Part shown: positions 22,499-37,400 of the stretch, piece by piece | How the letters are laid out: each line of letters opens with the position of its first letter | Numbering within the stretch: position 1 is the first letter of the stretch | Assembly: GCA_023055425.1 (NCBI GenBank) | Contig: JALGPY010000006.1 | Coordinates: 72,386,127-72,450,126 of the forward strand | DNA from: Linanthus parryae | Lineage: Eukaryota > Streptophyta > Magnoliopsida > Ericales > Polemoniaceae | Length of the DNA: 64,000 bases | Direction: 5' to 3' | The notes under the pieces: model-generated | The model's input: only the letters and a program-made list of their open reading frames with translations | What the model was told of the DNA's origin: nothing | The model's database searches: none | Translations under genes and position numbers: made by a program

Positions 22499-25400
22499 CT
22501 GAAAACAAAGGCAAGCATCGGATGATATATTATAAAGAGAGTCAGCACGCTCACCACACACACACACACCACTGGATGTCCCTTTCCTAGAGAAGGGTTC
22601 TCAGCTTGAGGACACTGGGCATTTACAATATTTAAAAACGTGCTTTAACCAAGGTTGTGTTGGATCCCTCAGAGGAATGTTAAAGAAACTATTGAGTCGT
22701 CTGTTTATAAAAGCCCCAACAAAATTCACAGGAGAGTAAATTCCGAAAGCAAGAAGACAATAACCCTGGTGGACTATGTCAGCTCTGGTTTTGAATCCCT
22801 TCCTCTAGCAAGCTCTAGAAACTTCAAATGCTCGATAATACTCATGATTTACAAAATTTGTTCTTACTAAACATATCCCAACAAAACGACATTTCATTCC
22901 TTTTGCTAGCTTTCAGTACTCATGAGAGCTTTTAGTAGCAATAACCAGATTTTGAGTGGATTATATATAAACATGGAAGTCTATGAATTTTGAGTTTTAC
23001 AAAACTAGATGGAAAACAATGGAATGGTACATGTTGACTATTAGGAGTTAGGCCAACAAATATGTTTATGTAAACTTTTTCAGCTCTCTTTAACCAACAG
23101 CATTCGAAAACCAAGTTTCAGGAAGCTTAGCATGATTATAAAGATAAAAGGATCATTTTAATAAGCACAACTCTGATACATGTCTTCCTGTAATACCCCG
23201 TTTTGTGGTTACAGGTATTTTTGTGACTTTAGTATAACTTTTGGGTTATAATTATAAGTTAAGCATTTGGGGTTGTTTGTGACATTTAGCTAAACTTAAA
23301 ACTGTCTTTTACCCAAGGTTTTCAGGATTGTGATCCTATGTAGGATCGTGGAGTGGCCCACGAATATACCATAGAGACACATCATTTGGGTCGTTTAGGA
23401 CATCAATCTCCCAGCTAATTTTCACATCAATCTCTGCCCTTGCATATGATGCTTAATCTATGAAGTTTCAAAATTAGGCATACAAAATTAGACTTTGATA
23501 AACATTTTTGCGGCATGATGAAACCATGAGAATTGAAAGAAGTTAAAAAATAATAATAATAAAAAAAAAAAAAAAAATTGTCAGGATCGTAGAATTGTAG
23601 GATCGTAACGATCCTATGATCCTACAATCCTACGCGCGATACCACCCGATCCTATCAGAAAACGATTTTCTAGCCGATCCGGATCGCCACTCGCCTCTTA
23701 CGATCCGGATCGCGATCCTGACAACATGGCTTTTACCTAAACTAGGGGTGTGAAAGTGTCTTTCTGTTAAATTAGGTGTAAAAGTTCCACCCAATTCACG
23801 GGAGACCCAAATTTCTCCCGAATTCACGTTCAAAATTGATGAACCCTCCTCTCACACGATCTCTCTCTCGGTAAATCGATCCTCCTTCTCCCATCGCACC
23901 TCCCTCTCGTCCCTTTCTCTGCAACCACCGTCGCCATCTCTCTCCGTGACCTCTCTCTCCGCTGCCCACCGTCTGAAGCAGCAGCGGCGGGAAAACAGCA
24001 GCACAAGCTGCGTCGTCCAGCTATCACCGCCACCTCCAGGTACTGACTTCTTCGTTCTTCTCTTCTTCGTGCTCTGTTTCTTCTCTTCTCTTCTACGTAC
24101 TGTTCTTCTTTTTCTTTTCTTCGTGCCTATCTTCTTCTTCACTGCTTCGTGCAGTTTATTTTCAGGTTCTTCTCCTTCTTCATTCTTTGTGTTCTTCTCT
24201 TTTTGTTCTCTGATTTCCATCAAACTGTAGGGTCGTTTCTGACCCGGTTGATTCCGACAGATTTATCGTCGTCGTCATTTCCGCCAACAAAGCTCATCCC
24301 GCCTCTCAATCGTTTAGATTCATCTCAGTCAATTGTAAGTCTCAAATCAATAAGTAATTTCAGTTCTTTATTGTAATTTTCTGATTTGTATCCATCTCAA
24401 ATTCGTCAAGAATCGTTTGATTCGTTCTAAATCACGTATCACCCAAGAACCCTAGTTGTGTAGGTGGTAAAATCAAGCCGAAACAGTAAGTTGATTAGAA
24501 ACTATCACTTGTTTGGGTATTGGGTTGTCAATGTGATGGGTAATCGCCGGAGAATTGAATTAGAATCAAAATCGTGACCGTTAAACATATTGTTTTGGTG
24601 TTCTAGGGGTTTTCATGAATTTTAACTGTCCTTTCTGGACTAACTGTTTCACAGTAAAGTGTTAGCTTTTCACAAAATTAATTTGCTTTGTCTCTAAAGC
24701 ATTGTTTAGCAATAAACACTTAACCGGTTGTGTTGTTTAGCAAAACTTTTGGAGTATTGAGTATCGTTTGACCATTCCGTCAACCGGTAGATTATTGTTA
24801 GAGGATTGTGGAGAAAGATGTATTCTTATAATGTATTATTAGTTAATTTAAATAGTCTTTTTATGAAAAATAAAATAGCGTTCTAGTATGCTAAAATGAA
24901 CTAGCTTTTGAGAATTGGGTTGTTAAAGCTAAACCGGCATTCGGAACTAACATGAGGTGCTAGGACTGTGACTGAGCGCCATGTGCATATCATATAGTTT
25001 AGCTCATATATTAAGAGAATATTGTATTTAATTAGAATATTGTTAGCTTGTAGGCGACGAGTTCTCAGACGAAGGGTACGTTGAGTACTACGACTGACTT
25101 GCAGTAGTGCAATTGTTTGAGGTGAGTAAACATGTCAGGCCTAGTGTGCCTATCGCCCTTTCGTGTCAAATGATTTCTTCCTACTTGTCTCAAAATGAAT
25201 TTATGTGTTATGTGCTATTTGAACATCGATTTCCACTTGTTGAAACACTTCATTGACACAAGAATTTAATAATTGATGATAACGTAAAGTGGAAGAGTTG
25301 TGCGGGGTTGTTACATGGTTACTATTGGGCTTGGTTGTATTGACTACGGTCACTCGGCCAATTAATTAATTTAAATCCGGTTGCAATGTCCCGGATAGCT

Positions 25401-28400
25401 CCTTGTACTCACCCTTCTGGCCGCAAGAAGTCTTAAGGGGGTGTCGACACTTAAGGTCCTTGATGCTTGCGAAGTGGTGGGTTCTTCCCCCGTATCAACT
25501 AATTTTCAATGTGGCTTTTTGGACTTGATGTTTATAAATGGGAAAAGAATGAATATGAGATTTTGGGATCCCCTAACTTGGATAATGAACTTGCTTTGGA
25601 AAAATACAATGAAATTGACCTTCTTGTTTTCTTAGAAGTGCCAAGCTTTTACTTCCGATGTGTTTAAGTGAAACTACTACGTGTCAAGTTGCTTACTGTT
25701 TTACAAATTGCCTCATCATCATTTTACATGCTTGGGTGTTTGCTTGCTAGTATTTATTGTTGATGTTGGAAACTGTGGATGTTCTCTTTCTGTTTTCTTC
25801 ACCACAGGTTTAGATGATGGGAGTTTGGCTTAGCGGGGAACGGGAATCACATCTAGACTTCTAGAACTTTCATATTTAATAATTACAACTTCTTTTAGTT
25901 ATCACTATCTCTTTAGTTTGGTTAATGCCCATGTTTGTGGAACAACAAAATTTGAATTGTAATAAAGTATTGCTTTAAGACTTAATGGTTGTTTTTGCTT
26001 GGATCCACTTTTAAATGTACTTGTATCCCGGTTTCGTCTCGGGTACGGAGTGACACCCTCCCAGGTTACCGGCTTGGCTAATTTTGGGGGTGTTACACTT
26101 CCTATGCAGCTTGAGTAAGGGCAAAATTGTGTTCCATCCCACTGAAATGTATACACCTTTATCATTTCTTTTTTGCTTGACATGTGACAGCCAAAAATAC
26201 TTTTTCTCGTCATTTTCTGGTAAATTACTCTGCAATAGAGGTTTGAGAGGATTGCGTGTTGGAAGAATGGTAGTTTTGCATTAGTTATGAGACTAAAGTA
26301 AAGGCTACCTGATGGAGGCTCAGTAAGTCCGTAACAATGTGGATTTATTTGGAGTATGACCCATGTGTTTGCTGCCACCCAATTATGAAGTCCACGTGTT
26401 TGGATTCTATGATGTCACACGTGAGGGGGCATGTCGAGATTTGGCTCACATTGAAATGTTTGGAACGTTGTGTGCAGGAAACTGGGTTACTCCCCTCATT
26501 GGCAGTTAAGTTGGAACCCAGGTTCCTTAAATTGGTATCAGAGCCATGTTCTAAACCTGTTTCTGTGGGTTTCTTGGAGCACTTCGTGTGACCGGGATGT
26601 GTATCGTTTGTCCCCCATCAGGGTCCATCGAGCTCTAAGTGTCTAATAAATCACTGGACTACTCCCACTGCCAAATGGTTTTGACGTGAAACCCAAGGTT
26701 CTTCATAATATGTTATATTTTCGAGGGTTTATATAGTTTAAAGTTGTTTGGGAGTTTTATAATACTTGCCTATACACGGGGTTTTCCTCTATCATTATTG
26801 GCAAACTTTGACTACTAATAAACCTGAGATTATTCTGAGATTACTGAGAACTGTGATTTCTCATTGTGAATCATGGGGCGATCCAACTTTGAGGTCATTC
26901 CGGTTTCTGCATCGCTACCTTTCATAATCTAATCTGTAATAGACTCAACAAAATAGAGACCAGAATTTGCAATCAGATGGTTAGTTTTCCTTTGATACTG
27001 GAGAAAAGGAGCTACACCGCAACAGTGAGGTTTTGTGAAAAAACAATTATCATCTTCGTGAACCATAAGTGCGGCTCTTCACGAGGCAAGTTCCAAATTA
27101 ACAAATGCAGATAAGTTTTTGGACATCTGAGACAGGTAGTTTTCATTCCAACTTTCAGTTACTATCTAAAACATGTTTAGTATGCCTAAAGTTAATATCA
27201 TGATTTGTATTGTTACTAAGACATACATTATCTGCTTAGAATTCATATCTCTGTTTTACAGGAAATGTCTGGTTTGGAGGTAAATGAAAACATCGTTATC
27301 TTTTCTCCTAAACAATAATGAACAGGAATCATAAATGGAAGTAAGCTTCACTAAACGAGATATCTTCGACTGCTTTAATTGGCCCACAGGGCCTAATTCA
27401 ACCACTTTTTATTGGATTGTAACTAGCAGTCAGATGGAAAGAATTATCAGCCTATTCACATAACACAAAAAGAAAAAAGGGAAAAAAATCTGTAAGCAAG
27501 CAAAGCACTTACCTGCTAGCTTACCGCACACCAAGAAACACAGAAATGACAAACAATTTCATTAATATAAACACGTAGCTGAGGTCACATTCGAATGAAT
27601 ACTTACGTGTGTGCTCCAATTGCTGATATGTATGGATGCTGAAAAGTTTTATCCTGCATTGTCAACAAGGTATATAGTCCAGTTAAAACCGAAATAACAC
27701 AAAAGAGGTAGCCTTGATAAACAATATAACAGTCACATGTATCACAAAGCCAGCAAAAAGGATCCTGGAAAAGTTTCGAATGAGTATTAAAAGATACTAT
27801 CTGAGCAAACAAATGAAGGTTTATTTATGCTAAATACGCCTCATGGAAACTACATAACAACTAAGCTATGCAAAATTTACAGGGTTCTTTATCTTATAAG
27901 CCAAGGTCGCTTTAAGGCTCATGAGATTCATTGCAAGTGAACGCTCCTCCCTTTCCGGAGCGTATTAGAAGTACTGCATAGTCAGACACTTGTATTACCT
28001 GCTACCATAGTTGTCAAATCGAGATTCAGATTGCGAATCGAAATTCCACTTTACTGAATCGCGAATCGAATTGAATCGTGAATCGTAAGGATTCGGTTCA
28101 AATCTTCTTAGGAATATAGAACATGACATATCCCTTAAATAAGTAAGCATGCATCAGTAATACGTTCATATTTCAACAAGTAAACACAAGTTTTCAGAAA
28201 ATTGCAGTCATAATGGGTGATTAGGAGCCTTATGCATCTACCCAAAAGATAAAAAATGACAGATAAACGAAGGTATGCATGTGGAGCAACCTAAGATACC
28301 AAGATAACATAAAAATAATAGGGAAATCAGTTATCTTGGCCTTCACATATGTGTACTAGTTATTTTGAAACATAACATGGGTATCAAAACTGACAGAAAT

Positions 28401-31400
28401 AGGAAAAGTATGATTTGTAGTCTGACTCTAACTTAATTAGACCCTACTCGAATCGATGATGAATCGCACGAATCGGTCTGAATCGCTAGGAATCGTAAGA
28501 TTCAGGCTCTTGAATCGGGATTCAAATTATTTTTTCTCCATTTAAGATTCACAGAGGGATTCGCATCGTTTCATGGGAGAATTGGATCGAATCGTATGAA
28601 TCGAATCGTGAATCGTAAGATTCTGACAACTATGCCTGCTACGACATCTGGCCTCGACGACAAGACACACTGGCGATGGGAATAAGTAAAAGGTTATATA
28701 TTGAGAAAAGCTCTCCCAGATAATGGGAAAATTTTCTTTCATCAATCGATTTGCAATCCTAGGTCCGTTTTCTCCCTCACCAAATGATATTTAGTTGTTT
28801 GGCAAATTTAGTACTCCCTCTGTCCCCAAAAGGTGGTCCATTTTTCCTTTTTTGGATGTCCCAATTGTAAGCCTATTTGTAAAAAATTAAAATTACAAAG
28901 AAATTCTAACACTACTGTAGCTGATTTGGAGAAAGAAAAATCAAGGATAATTGTGGAATAGTATGTCAAAACTTGTCGTGGGAGGCATTAACTGCATGTC
29001 TAAAAAAGTGCAGTTCCATGTTGGGTATCATGTGTGAGCAGTTTGTCCCACATTGGGATGGTGGACATGAGGTTCATGGTTAATATAGTATGATTTGGGC
29101 CCTAACTCACAAGGTTGACCTTTTGGGTAAGTGGGTGTCTCAAATCATACTATGGTGCTCCTCTCTCGCGGTGATTAATCTCCCTACAAGTGGTATCAGA
29201 GCATGGTTCGTGCGCACTGCCGTGGTGAATCAAGGGTGAGATGTGCGGTGTTTTCATGGATGGGACTTCCACGAATGGTGGACCAGTTATTCCTGCAGAC
29301 GGTCAAATTCCTGTGTTGCTCCAGCAGGTGGTCTGGCAGATGGTGGTCCGGTGCACTCTGCAACTCCGTGGAGTAGACTGTTTTGCCGAACCACGTAAAT
29401 CTGTGTGTTTTGATTCTTTCTTTCTGCATATTTTTCGTTTTTTCCACAACATTCCAGAGATGGACTATCCTTGAGGGACGGAGAGAGTATGCGAATTTTG
29501 AGTAGCCAACTATTCCTTTCAAAGTGCTTCTTAAGATTGGATGTTTACAACCTACCGTAGTGTTATTCATGGTCTATTTTCAATAAACGGATTTTTTTTC
29601 TTTATATTTAGGGTAAATAACACATAAGTGCCATGTGGTTCGGGTAAATTACACATAAATTTCACTTAGGTGACCTGTGATTGGCTCCGTGTTTCGTATA
29701 GCATATCCCCCCCCCCCATTTATCGTTACGGAATTCATTAAAAGTATGTTTGAAACATGAAAATGAGAGGAAACTAAAAGGAACGGAAAAAAAGGACAAA
29801 GAGAAGGAAAAGAAAAAGAATCCGAATCCGAATTGAAACAATGAAGTAAAGAAATTAGGTAAATTTTTGTATGTTTGGTAGTTCACCGGAATGTAGTAGA
29901 AGATTCACAGCCGACGCCGATATAATTATGATTCTTATACTTTTACCCCATAAATTATTTGATCTACCACAATCACCGTCCCTCGTCATCCTACCCGCCC
30001 GCGCACATGTGGAGGATGAAACTCCGGAGCATTGATAGCCGACGGTTGTGATGCTTAGGCGTGGCGATTGGGTTTGAGGGAGGTGGATCTGGGTGTTAAA
30101 GACGACAGTTAAAAATTTTCGATTCTGGATTTTCTCGTGAGTTGGTTCTATAATGACCTGGGATGGAGTTTGATGGTGAGTCTGGTTTTTGATTGGGTGG
30201 TGTCGACGTTGAAGGTATAAGAGGTGCGATGATGGTTTTAGAGGGACGAGTGGTTGAATCGGGCTTGGTGGTCACGATTAGCGGTTCTGGGTTTGCGTTA
30301 ACCCTCAGAATCAATGTTGATTGCTGGGTGGTGGAATTTACAGCGCTTCGCTAGCAAACAGAAAACTATTTTCATCCCCATTTTGCAAGGATATTCTTCA
30401 TATACATCCTGTAAAATTTCCTGGAACTTTCCATTATATTTCTTTTCCTAAAATTTATCCTGAACCTCCAAAACCAAAAATTATTTCCCAAGGACTGATT
30501 CTCTTCTCTGTCCAGTTTACTTGTACCAAACGATCCCTTAATGGATTTTTTAACAGAAAAATGGACGGATTTGCTATGTCAAAGACGAAGCAAAACAAAC
30601 TTTTGAAACCACAGGTTACCTAACAGAACTGAGCCCAAACCACAGGCACTTACCTATAATTTACCCTTATATACTATATTTAACCCATTTTTTATGATGA
30701 GGGAAACCAGCAACCCCTGCCCTTGAGGTTCGCAAGGGGTAGACCCATATAGCATGCAAACCACACAAGAGAGTTGAACCAGTCCAGGTTGCTCATAGCT
30801 GACAGCCCAGCGGGAATTGAACGTACTAGTCTTTATAAATACCTGACTTCAATTTCGCGGCCAACTCACCAAGTACTCTTCGCGGCCAACTCAGCTAAAC
30901 CCAAAGGGTAATGTACTAGTCTTTATAAATACCTGACTTCAATTTCCTGACATACACATTACACGAAAACCTAGAGGTATTCCGCATTCTGTGCTTTCCT
31001 ACCTCAAAATTTGAAACAAATACCCCCGGGCTTAGTAAAACAAACAGTTCATCTAACTCTGAGTAGACATCAAAGAAGGTGAAATGCAAACAATTTGTGC
31101 CACTCAATCAGTATGAAATTTCAGTCCCTCATCCCTTCCCATTGGCCTTCTCTGGCATCTCTCCAACCCGTCCTCTCTGCCAGAGATCCAGCCTACAACC
31201 AGCGCACCATCCACCTTCAAAACCAGCATCATCTCCTGATCATTTTCAGCTACACTTTTCCTCACCAAAGATCAACTCAACCAGCGAGATACACAGTACA
31301 AGTTAAATTCTTCCAACAACTGTAAACCAGAAATGGCATGGAGTCTCTCTTCCATGTGCTGTGTTGATCGAACAAGTCCAATCAGATGTGTGGGATGTTG

Positions 31401-34400
31401 CCGGTCTAATAAATCTACAAAAAAAATGCAGGTGATTTCCAAGAAATCCCATCTGCTTAGGTAATAAGAACAAATAAAGTATTCTAATTGGGTAAGCACA
31501 ATAACTATTGTGTATCGCATTATCTACTCCTCTATAACAGTGTAAGTGTTCTAATTACATTTTACTTACATCTGAGTAGTTAAAGTGCCCTCGGGCACAG
31601 GTATCGCGTTATAAAGGTCACATTTGGCATGCCAATTTCTTCAGTAGCACGAACTGCCAATGGGCATGCTATTTCTTTTGTCCACACGGTTCCTGTCATA
31701 CCATATAACTATTTATGTGTGCATTTAATGAAAACCTGAACCATTTTGCTGTTACAAAGAGACTTTTGTTTCCACAATCCACTTCCATCTAAAACATATG
31801 AATTGTATCATCATGCACTTGCTGACAATTGCTTGGAGATTGAAAATCGTTTTCGAATTTTCACGTCTCTCTCTTATTCTTTATCCATCTTTTCAACCTC
31901 CAGTAATAATATTTTCAAAAGGATACATGCCTGTTCTTGCAAACAGACGGATATGTAAACAAAAAGTTCCACTCAAATTGCATAATGGTCACGCTATCTT
32001 TAAAGAACGCAAATATATTCACATCCTACAAAAAGAACCACGTGGACAGAAGAAGTAAGCATGTCAATGTTAATTGGCAGCTAATGTCACTTGGAGAAAT
32101 AGCATCCAAAATGTCACCCTTACAACGTGCTCTTGCCACTTGGAGCAATGGCATCCCAAATGTCACCCTCGCAAGACCTCTGAACTTGCACATGGAAAGC
32201 GTGCAGGGCTCACCTCCTAGTTTGTATTTACTCCTCCATTACCTTGCCTTTGGCCCATCTTTCTAATTTGGGATTTCTTCAAAATACTAGTCCAAGTTCT
32301 CCGTTTATGACCTAAATATTGTAATTTCTCAAGTTCACCCTTAGTTGATGGAGTGAAAGAACAGGGATAAAGTAGTTAAAAGTTAGTTGTTAGTGTAATC
32401 ACTACATGTCTCCTCATAGTTGAAGTTCCATAGTAGGAGTGGAGGACTAAAGATTATGGGAATATATATTTAGATTACGAGAAACTTTCATGTCTGAAAC
32501 ATGTGGATGGTACCATTATTTGACACGTCAACAGGTCTTTCTCTAAGCAGTTCGAAGGTAACATATCTACAAATGTACATATGTACAGAGAACATTGTTG
32601 ACAAAACCTGCATATAAGCGTGGGTTCATAGTTAGTTTCTGCTACACTAACTAACCCCTGAAAACTTGTTCATTTAACTAACAATTCGGTAATGCTTCTG
32701 AGAAGCTGCTGTCATTGCTTGTGCCTCACACACGCATGATGATGGTTCAGACCCTAGTTCAGTATGTAACAGTCTCTTTTGCTCTGTTGTGTCTACCAAC
32801 GTGTTCGTATTTAGCACCGTTGAGAATTATCACAAATGCAAAGAGAACATATAGGTTCAAGAGAATCTTAATTCTCGAGAAGGCAATAGGGCTGCACACA
32901 TCTATTATACATTTGATTGGGAGCATGGAAGTATTGTAACAGATACAGATGTTTCAATTTTCTGAATGAAAGTGAAAGTTCAAAGTTGAAGGGAGGCGGT
33001 GCGTACTTGAAGCACGTGATCTACTCGCCCATTCTCACTCCCAGACAATCTCTCCATCATGATTGAGCCATATGACCTCTCCGTATTCCCTTCACTATCT
33101 TCCGATGCCTCTGCATTACACACACAAGGAGATATCAACCAAAAATTTAATTCAAGAAATTAAGATATGGAAGCAGACGGCCATTACTTTCCCATGGAAA
33201 GATGACAATCAGGGCACTTATTTTATCCTTTGAGCGTAACACTAGATGGGGGATAATCCCTGGAAAATTGGTGAAACTGCAACCTGGAAGCCCACACTTA
33301 GCTTCTACGAGGAACATATTACTGGCTGGGTAAGACTACTTATCCCCTCAGTCACGACCTAGTAGGCAAGACGTGAGCAGTATCCTTAAACAGGAAACAA
33401 TTGAGGAACCAGACAAAACACAAAAAGGCAAGAGGAGAGACATGGTCGGATTACCATCGAGTCCGTCCTTGTCTCTTGACTGGCACAGTGTCAGCACTTT
33501 CACCTGTTGAAAGAACGGAATTTCAAGACGAAATGCAGAAAGGAAAGAATAAAGAAGTAATCGGTGAATAAAGCTAAAAACAAATTCATCTGTGTGCACA
33601 TTCAATTAAGTTGGAAAGCCTTCTAGGAATTAAGTCCAGTTCTAGTGGTGTGCAAAGAATCTGAGAACCAACTGCCTCAAATATTTACCAACTTCAAATC
33701 CATTGACAAAGCCTTTTCTTTAGACTACAAAAAGGTCAGGTCAAGGTATCAGGTCACTGAACTTTTCAAAGTGGTTTTAGTAGTCCTTCCTTGCACCTTG
33801 CAGTAGTGATTATATGAGAGCCATGAGACAAGAAGCGATTACGGTGTTTGTGGTGCTGCAGCCTGGCGGTGAGGGGTAACATCTTACGGAAGCTCAATCT
33901 TCATAGCGGTATAGGAAACCAGACTAAGCAATCAAGTGATCCATGACAGATCTAAAGCTGAGCCTAATTCAGCCCCTTCTAATTCATGTTTTTACAGTCT
34001 CATCTGACCTGATGAAATGAAATGTGGAATTAGGGAGATGTGCGCTTGATTTCCACCTGGTTTCCAATTACAAAGTCCTAAATATATTACTCTACTCCAA
34101 ACATAGAGAAAAATAGGAAAATCAAAATGGCTTGGGAATCTGAAGCAATAGAAAATTAGCTATCATGTGTCTTTGTATTTGGGCTTTGACCGAGACACTT
34201 CCAGTGACAATCAGGCTTCGCGTGCTTGGCCCAAGTGACGATGAGTAGGAGCACTCTTTTTACTCTTAGTGCCTGAATTCACTCCTTCATGTCTCAGCGT
34301 GCTAAAAATAAGTCTAAATATTCACCTTTGAATTGCAATACTGCAGTCTGGTGAACGGAAAATATCTAGAAACACAGTAGCAAAGCATCTTTAAAAAATC

Positions 34401-37400
34401 TCTTCTACTTGAGAGGTGGTAGACTGGTAGTTTTATAGAACTTATCCAGAAAATTTGAATAATTGGGGTGTAAGGTAGGAAAGTTGCAGGTTAGACAGGT
34501 GAGTGGACATTGGGAGGTTCATACTTCTTATGGGTGTGGTAGCCCACTGTTATGAGAAATAGGAGGAGAGTGCCAAGAGCATGTGAATTCCGAATATGGG
34601 TAGAAGGGAGATTCTCTTCCCTTACATTATGTAGGTTGGATATAAATACAATTTTTGTTGTGATATGCTAGAAGCAGGAGAGGTTTGCTGTGTTAAAGTA
34701 GGAAGATCATGGAGCATAATATCTTGTGTCGAAAAGATACAAACGAACTTTGAAATTCTTAAGATACTCGATCACTCCACTCATTGCCAATTTGTTTGAG
34801 CTAGAACTCCATATTCCCTAGGGCCTTGTTTGGCTAGCCAAAAAACTTGTCGATTTGTTCTTAAATTAAACGTGTTCATTTTCAGCCATTTTTTTATATA
34901 GTTCATTGAACACAAGGTGGGACCCTCCCTCTCTATCTCTCTCGATCTCGATCTCGACAATCGGACCCCCAAGGTTGACACAGCAATGGAATTTTGATTT
35001 AAAATCCAAAACGCAAACTTGGCACGTTTCCTGGTTTTTTAGACCAAAAACAAAGTAAAAAACACCTACAAACCCAACATGGCCATAGTACCAGAGATCA
35101 CTTTCCTTGACGTGTTGGTCACTAGCCCATGTTATCTCTGGCACTAACATCACCTACCACGTATCAGGATTATGTGATACGAGATGTAAGGGGCTTGACA
35201 ATGGTTCTTCTACATTGAAACACAAACCTGGATGGAAAATTAAAGACCCTTTGGTTACTCCAGTGATTGCCAATAGATTTTCAGTTGGAACCACATAAAT
35301 TCTCTACAAGCTGTTTCTTGATTGCCAAGAACCGGGATCCATTTCCTCTAAATGAATCTTCCCAATTTCATGGCCCACTTGAAATTGAAAATTTTATCTT
35401 GATACTATCTTTTAGCCTCTGGCCATGTTTGCAATGGATCAAATCACTTCATCGCATGCTTAATATGGATAAGGCATCAAGAAGCCAGCAAGTACGCTTT
35501 TAATGATCATTTGTTCCGTCCTTTTTTCTTTCTCTTTATCTGAATTTTATTTCAACAAGATTTCTCCATTCTGTTTGTCTACTTATTAGAACTTTCATGA
35601 TATAGGCTAACGCGAGAAAAGGAGAGCTTGGCAAGGATATAATAAAATAAATTTGGCGTCAGTAATTAAGATATCTTACTCTTGCTGAGTGCAGTTGATC
35701 CATCACTGCCTGAGAGCGGAAAGCTATATTTTCAGCAAATTCCTGCAACAATTGAATGAGCAGATTAAAGAAAGAAAGAACTCTATCCCAACACCCACTT
35801 ATTTGTGTGAATTGGTTTAATGGACGGGTACCTGAAGTCCGATATGCAGTCGTTTTCCTCCTTTGTGGTAAGGAATAATCACGGGTCGTCTGGTGGTGTG
35901 CTCTTTACAGATGAGTGGTTCTAATCTGAATGAACAGGCAGCACAGATTTTGTTCACAATCAGACACAGAAATACGCTAGAATGGTCGAATTATCTTCAA
36001 AATGTTATCGCAGTTCTGACTTCCAATAGTCCCCACGGTTCGACTTACTTAATCAATGTTCTCCCCGTTTGCCAGTTAAATGGTTACGTTTAAGGTGCGA
36101 GAAATGCCAAGGGGATAATCTAATATTACAATATTGTTGATTCTTTTTGAAATAGTTCTATCATGTACGTATTTGGAATTGATATGTAGTTTCTTGGTAT
36201 TTGGTTTTTCAGAATTTTTGTGATGGGTGACTGTGGTGAGGAGAAAGATATACTGCACGTTCTCTTTCCTCACCACAACCACACTTTGTGAAAAAATCAA
36301 GAAAAGACTCCATCCAAACTACCCCTATCATAAGAAACCTTCAGCTAGATTCTTATTTGTTAGTCAATCCTGGTGATATTATATTGTAGGGAGCGGTAGT
36401 AGTAATATAAGGAGAAATAAATAAAACAAAACAAACACATGCATACACACACACGGAAGAAAACGATAAATCCATTAAAATCTGTAGGAGTATTCATTTC
36501 CAACTAGGAAGGTTTCTTCTTTTCCGTATACTAAATAAAAACTATTTTTGTAATACAAAACTGACCAAGTTTATGAGTTGGCGAGGCTGTGAGAAGTCTA
36601 AGACACACAAGGATGGAGTATAATGAGAAACAGCTAGACTGTAGCAAAATAGCATGTGGGCATACACCATTGTATCCTGATCATAAGGGGAAAGGGACAA
36701 TGGCACTTTCCACCATGTACAAAGAAAACAGGCTAACTAACTTGCAAAAGTCAGCTGTCCTACAAGATCTACAGGAGTGAGAGATTATCAGATTTCATGT
36801 AAGCCAAAATGACGATCATGCCAGAAGAAAGTGCACGATTAGCTGACAACCTATGAAATACAATTTTATACAACATGAACCCAACAAAAGGTATTTAAAT
36901 TGTAGCAAAAACTATGATTAATATTTGCTAAGGAACTATTTGGGCCTTTAGGAGTATACTGAGATTTTACCTGTACCTGAGAAACATAAATTGACATAAA
37001 TGCATCTAGGAATTCGAGAGACTAGACGTACCTATATGCCACAGGATCAAATGGATGAAAAATGTTGAACATTCGGCTACAAGCTGGCATCTCTTCAGTT
37101 ATATTCTCCTCTTCCCAATATTCACTTCCTTTTCCTTGAAAACAAGAGATGACAAAGGTAAGAAGAAAAAAAAAATGAACACCTGACTATGTAGAGTAAA
37201 TTCCAGAACAAGACAGTTTCTGAGCAGAAAAGTCTAAATTTATAGGCCAGTAAATCATCCTATCCCTCTCCAGAATGGTAGCTTTCCATAAATTTCTGTC
37301 TGAGTTTCCAGGAAGAATACATTGTTGAGATTGTTGTTCATCCAAGAAGAGAACAACAAGAAGAAGTTTTTGTAAAGGAAACATCTAATTGTCCAAATTT

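Noticed and set aside
23946..24376. Overlapping open frames on both strands in a pyrimidine-rich tract
   Set aside because: They are caused by CT-rich low complexity inside the solo LTR (probably its transcribed leader). There is no domain and the frames are mirrored on the other strand.
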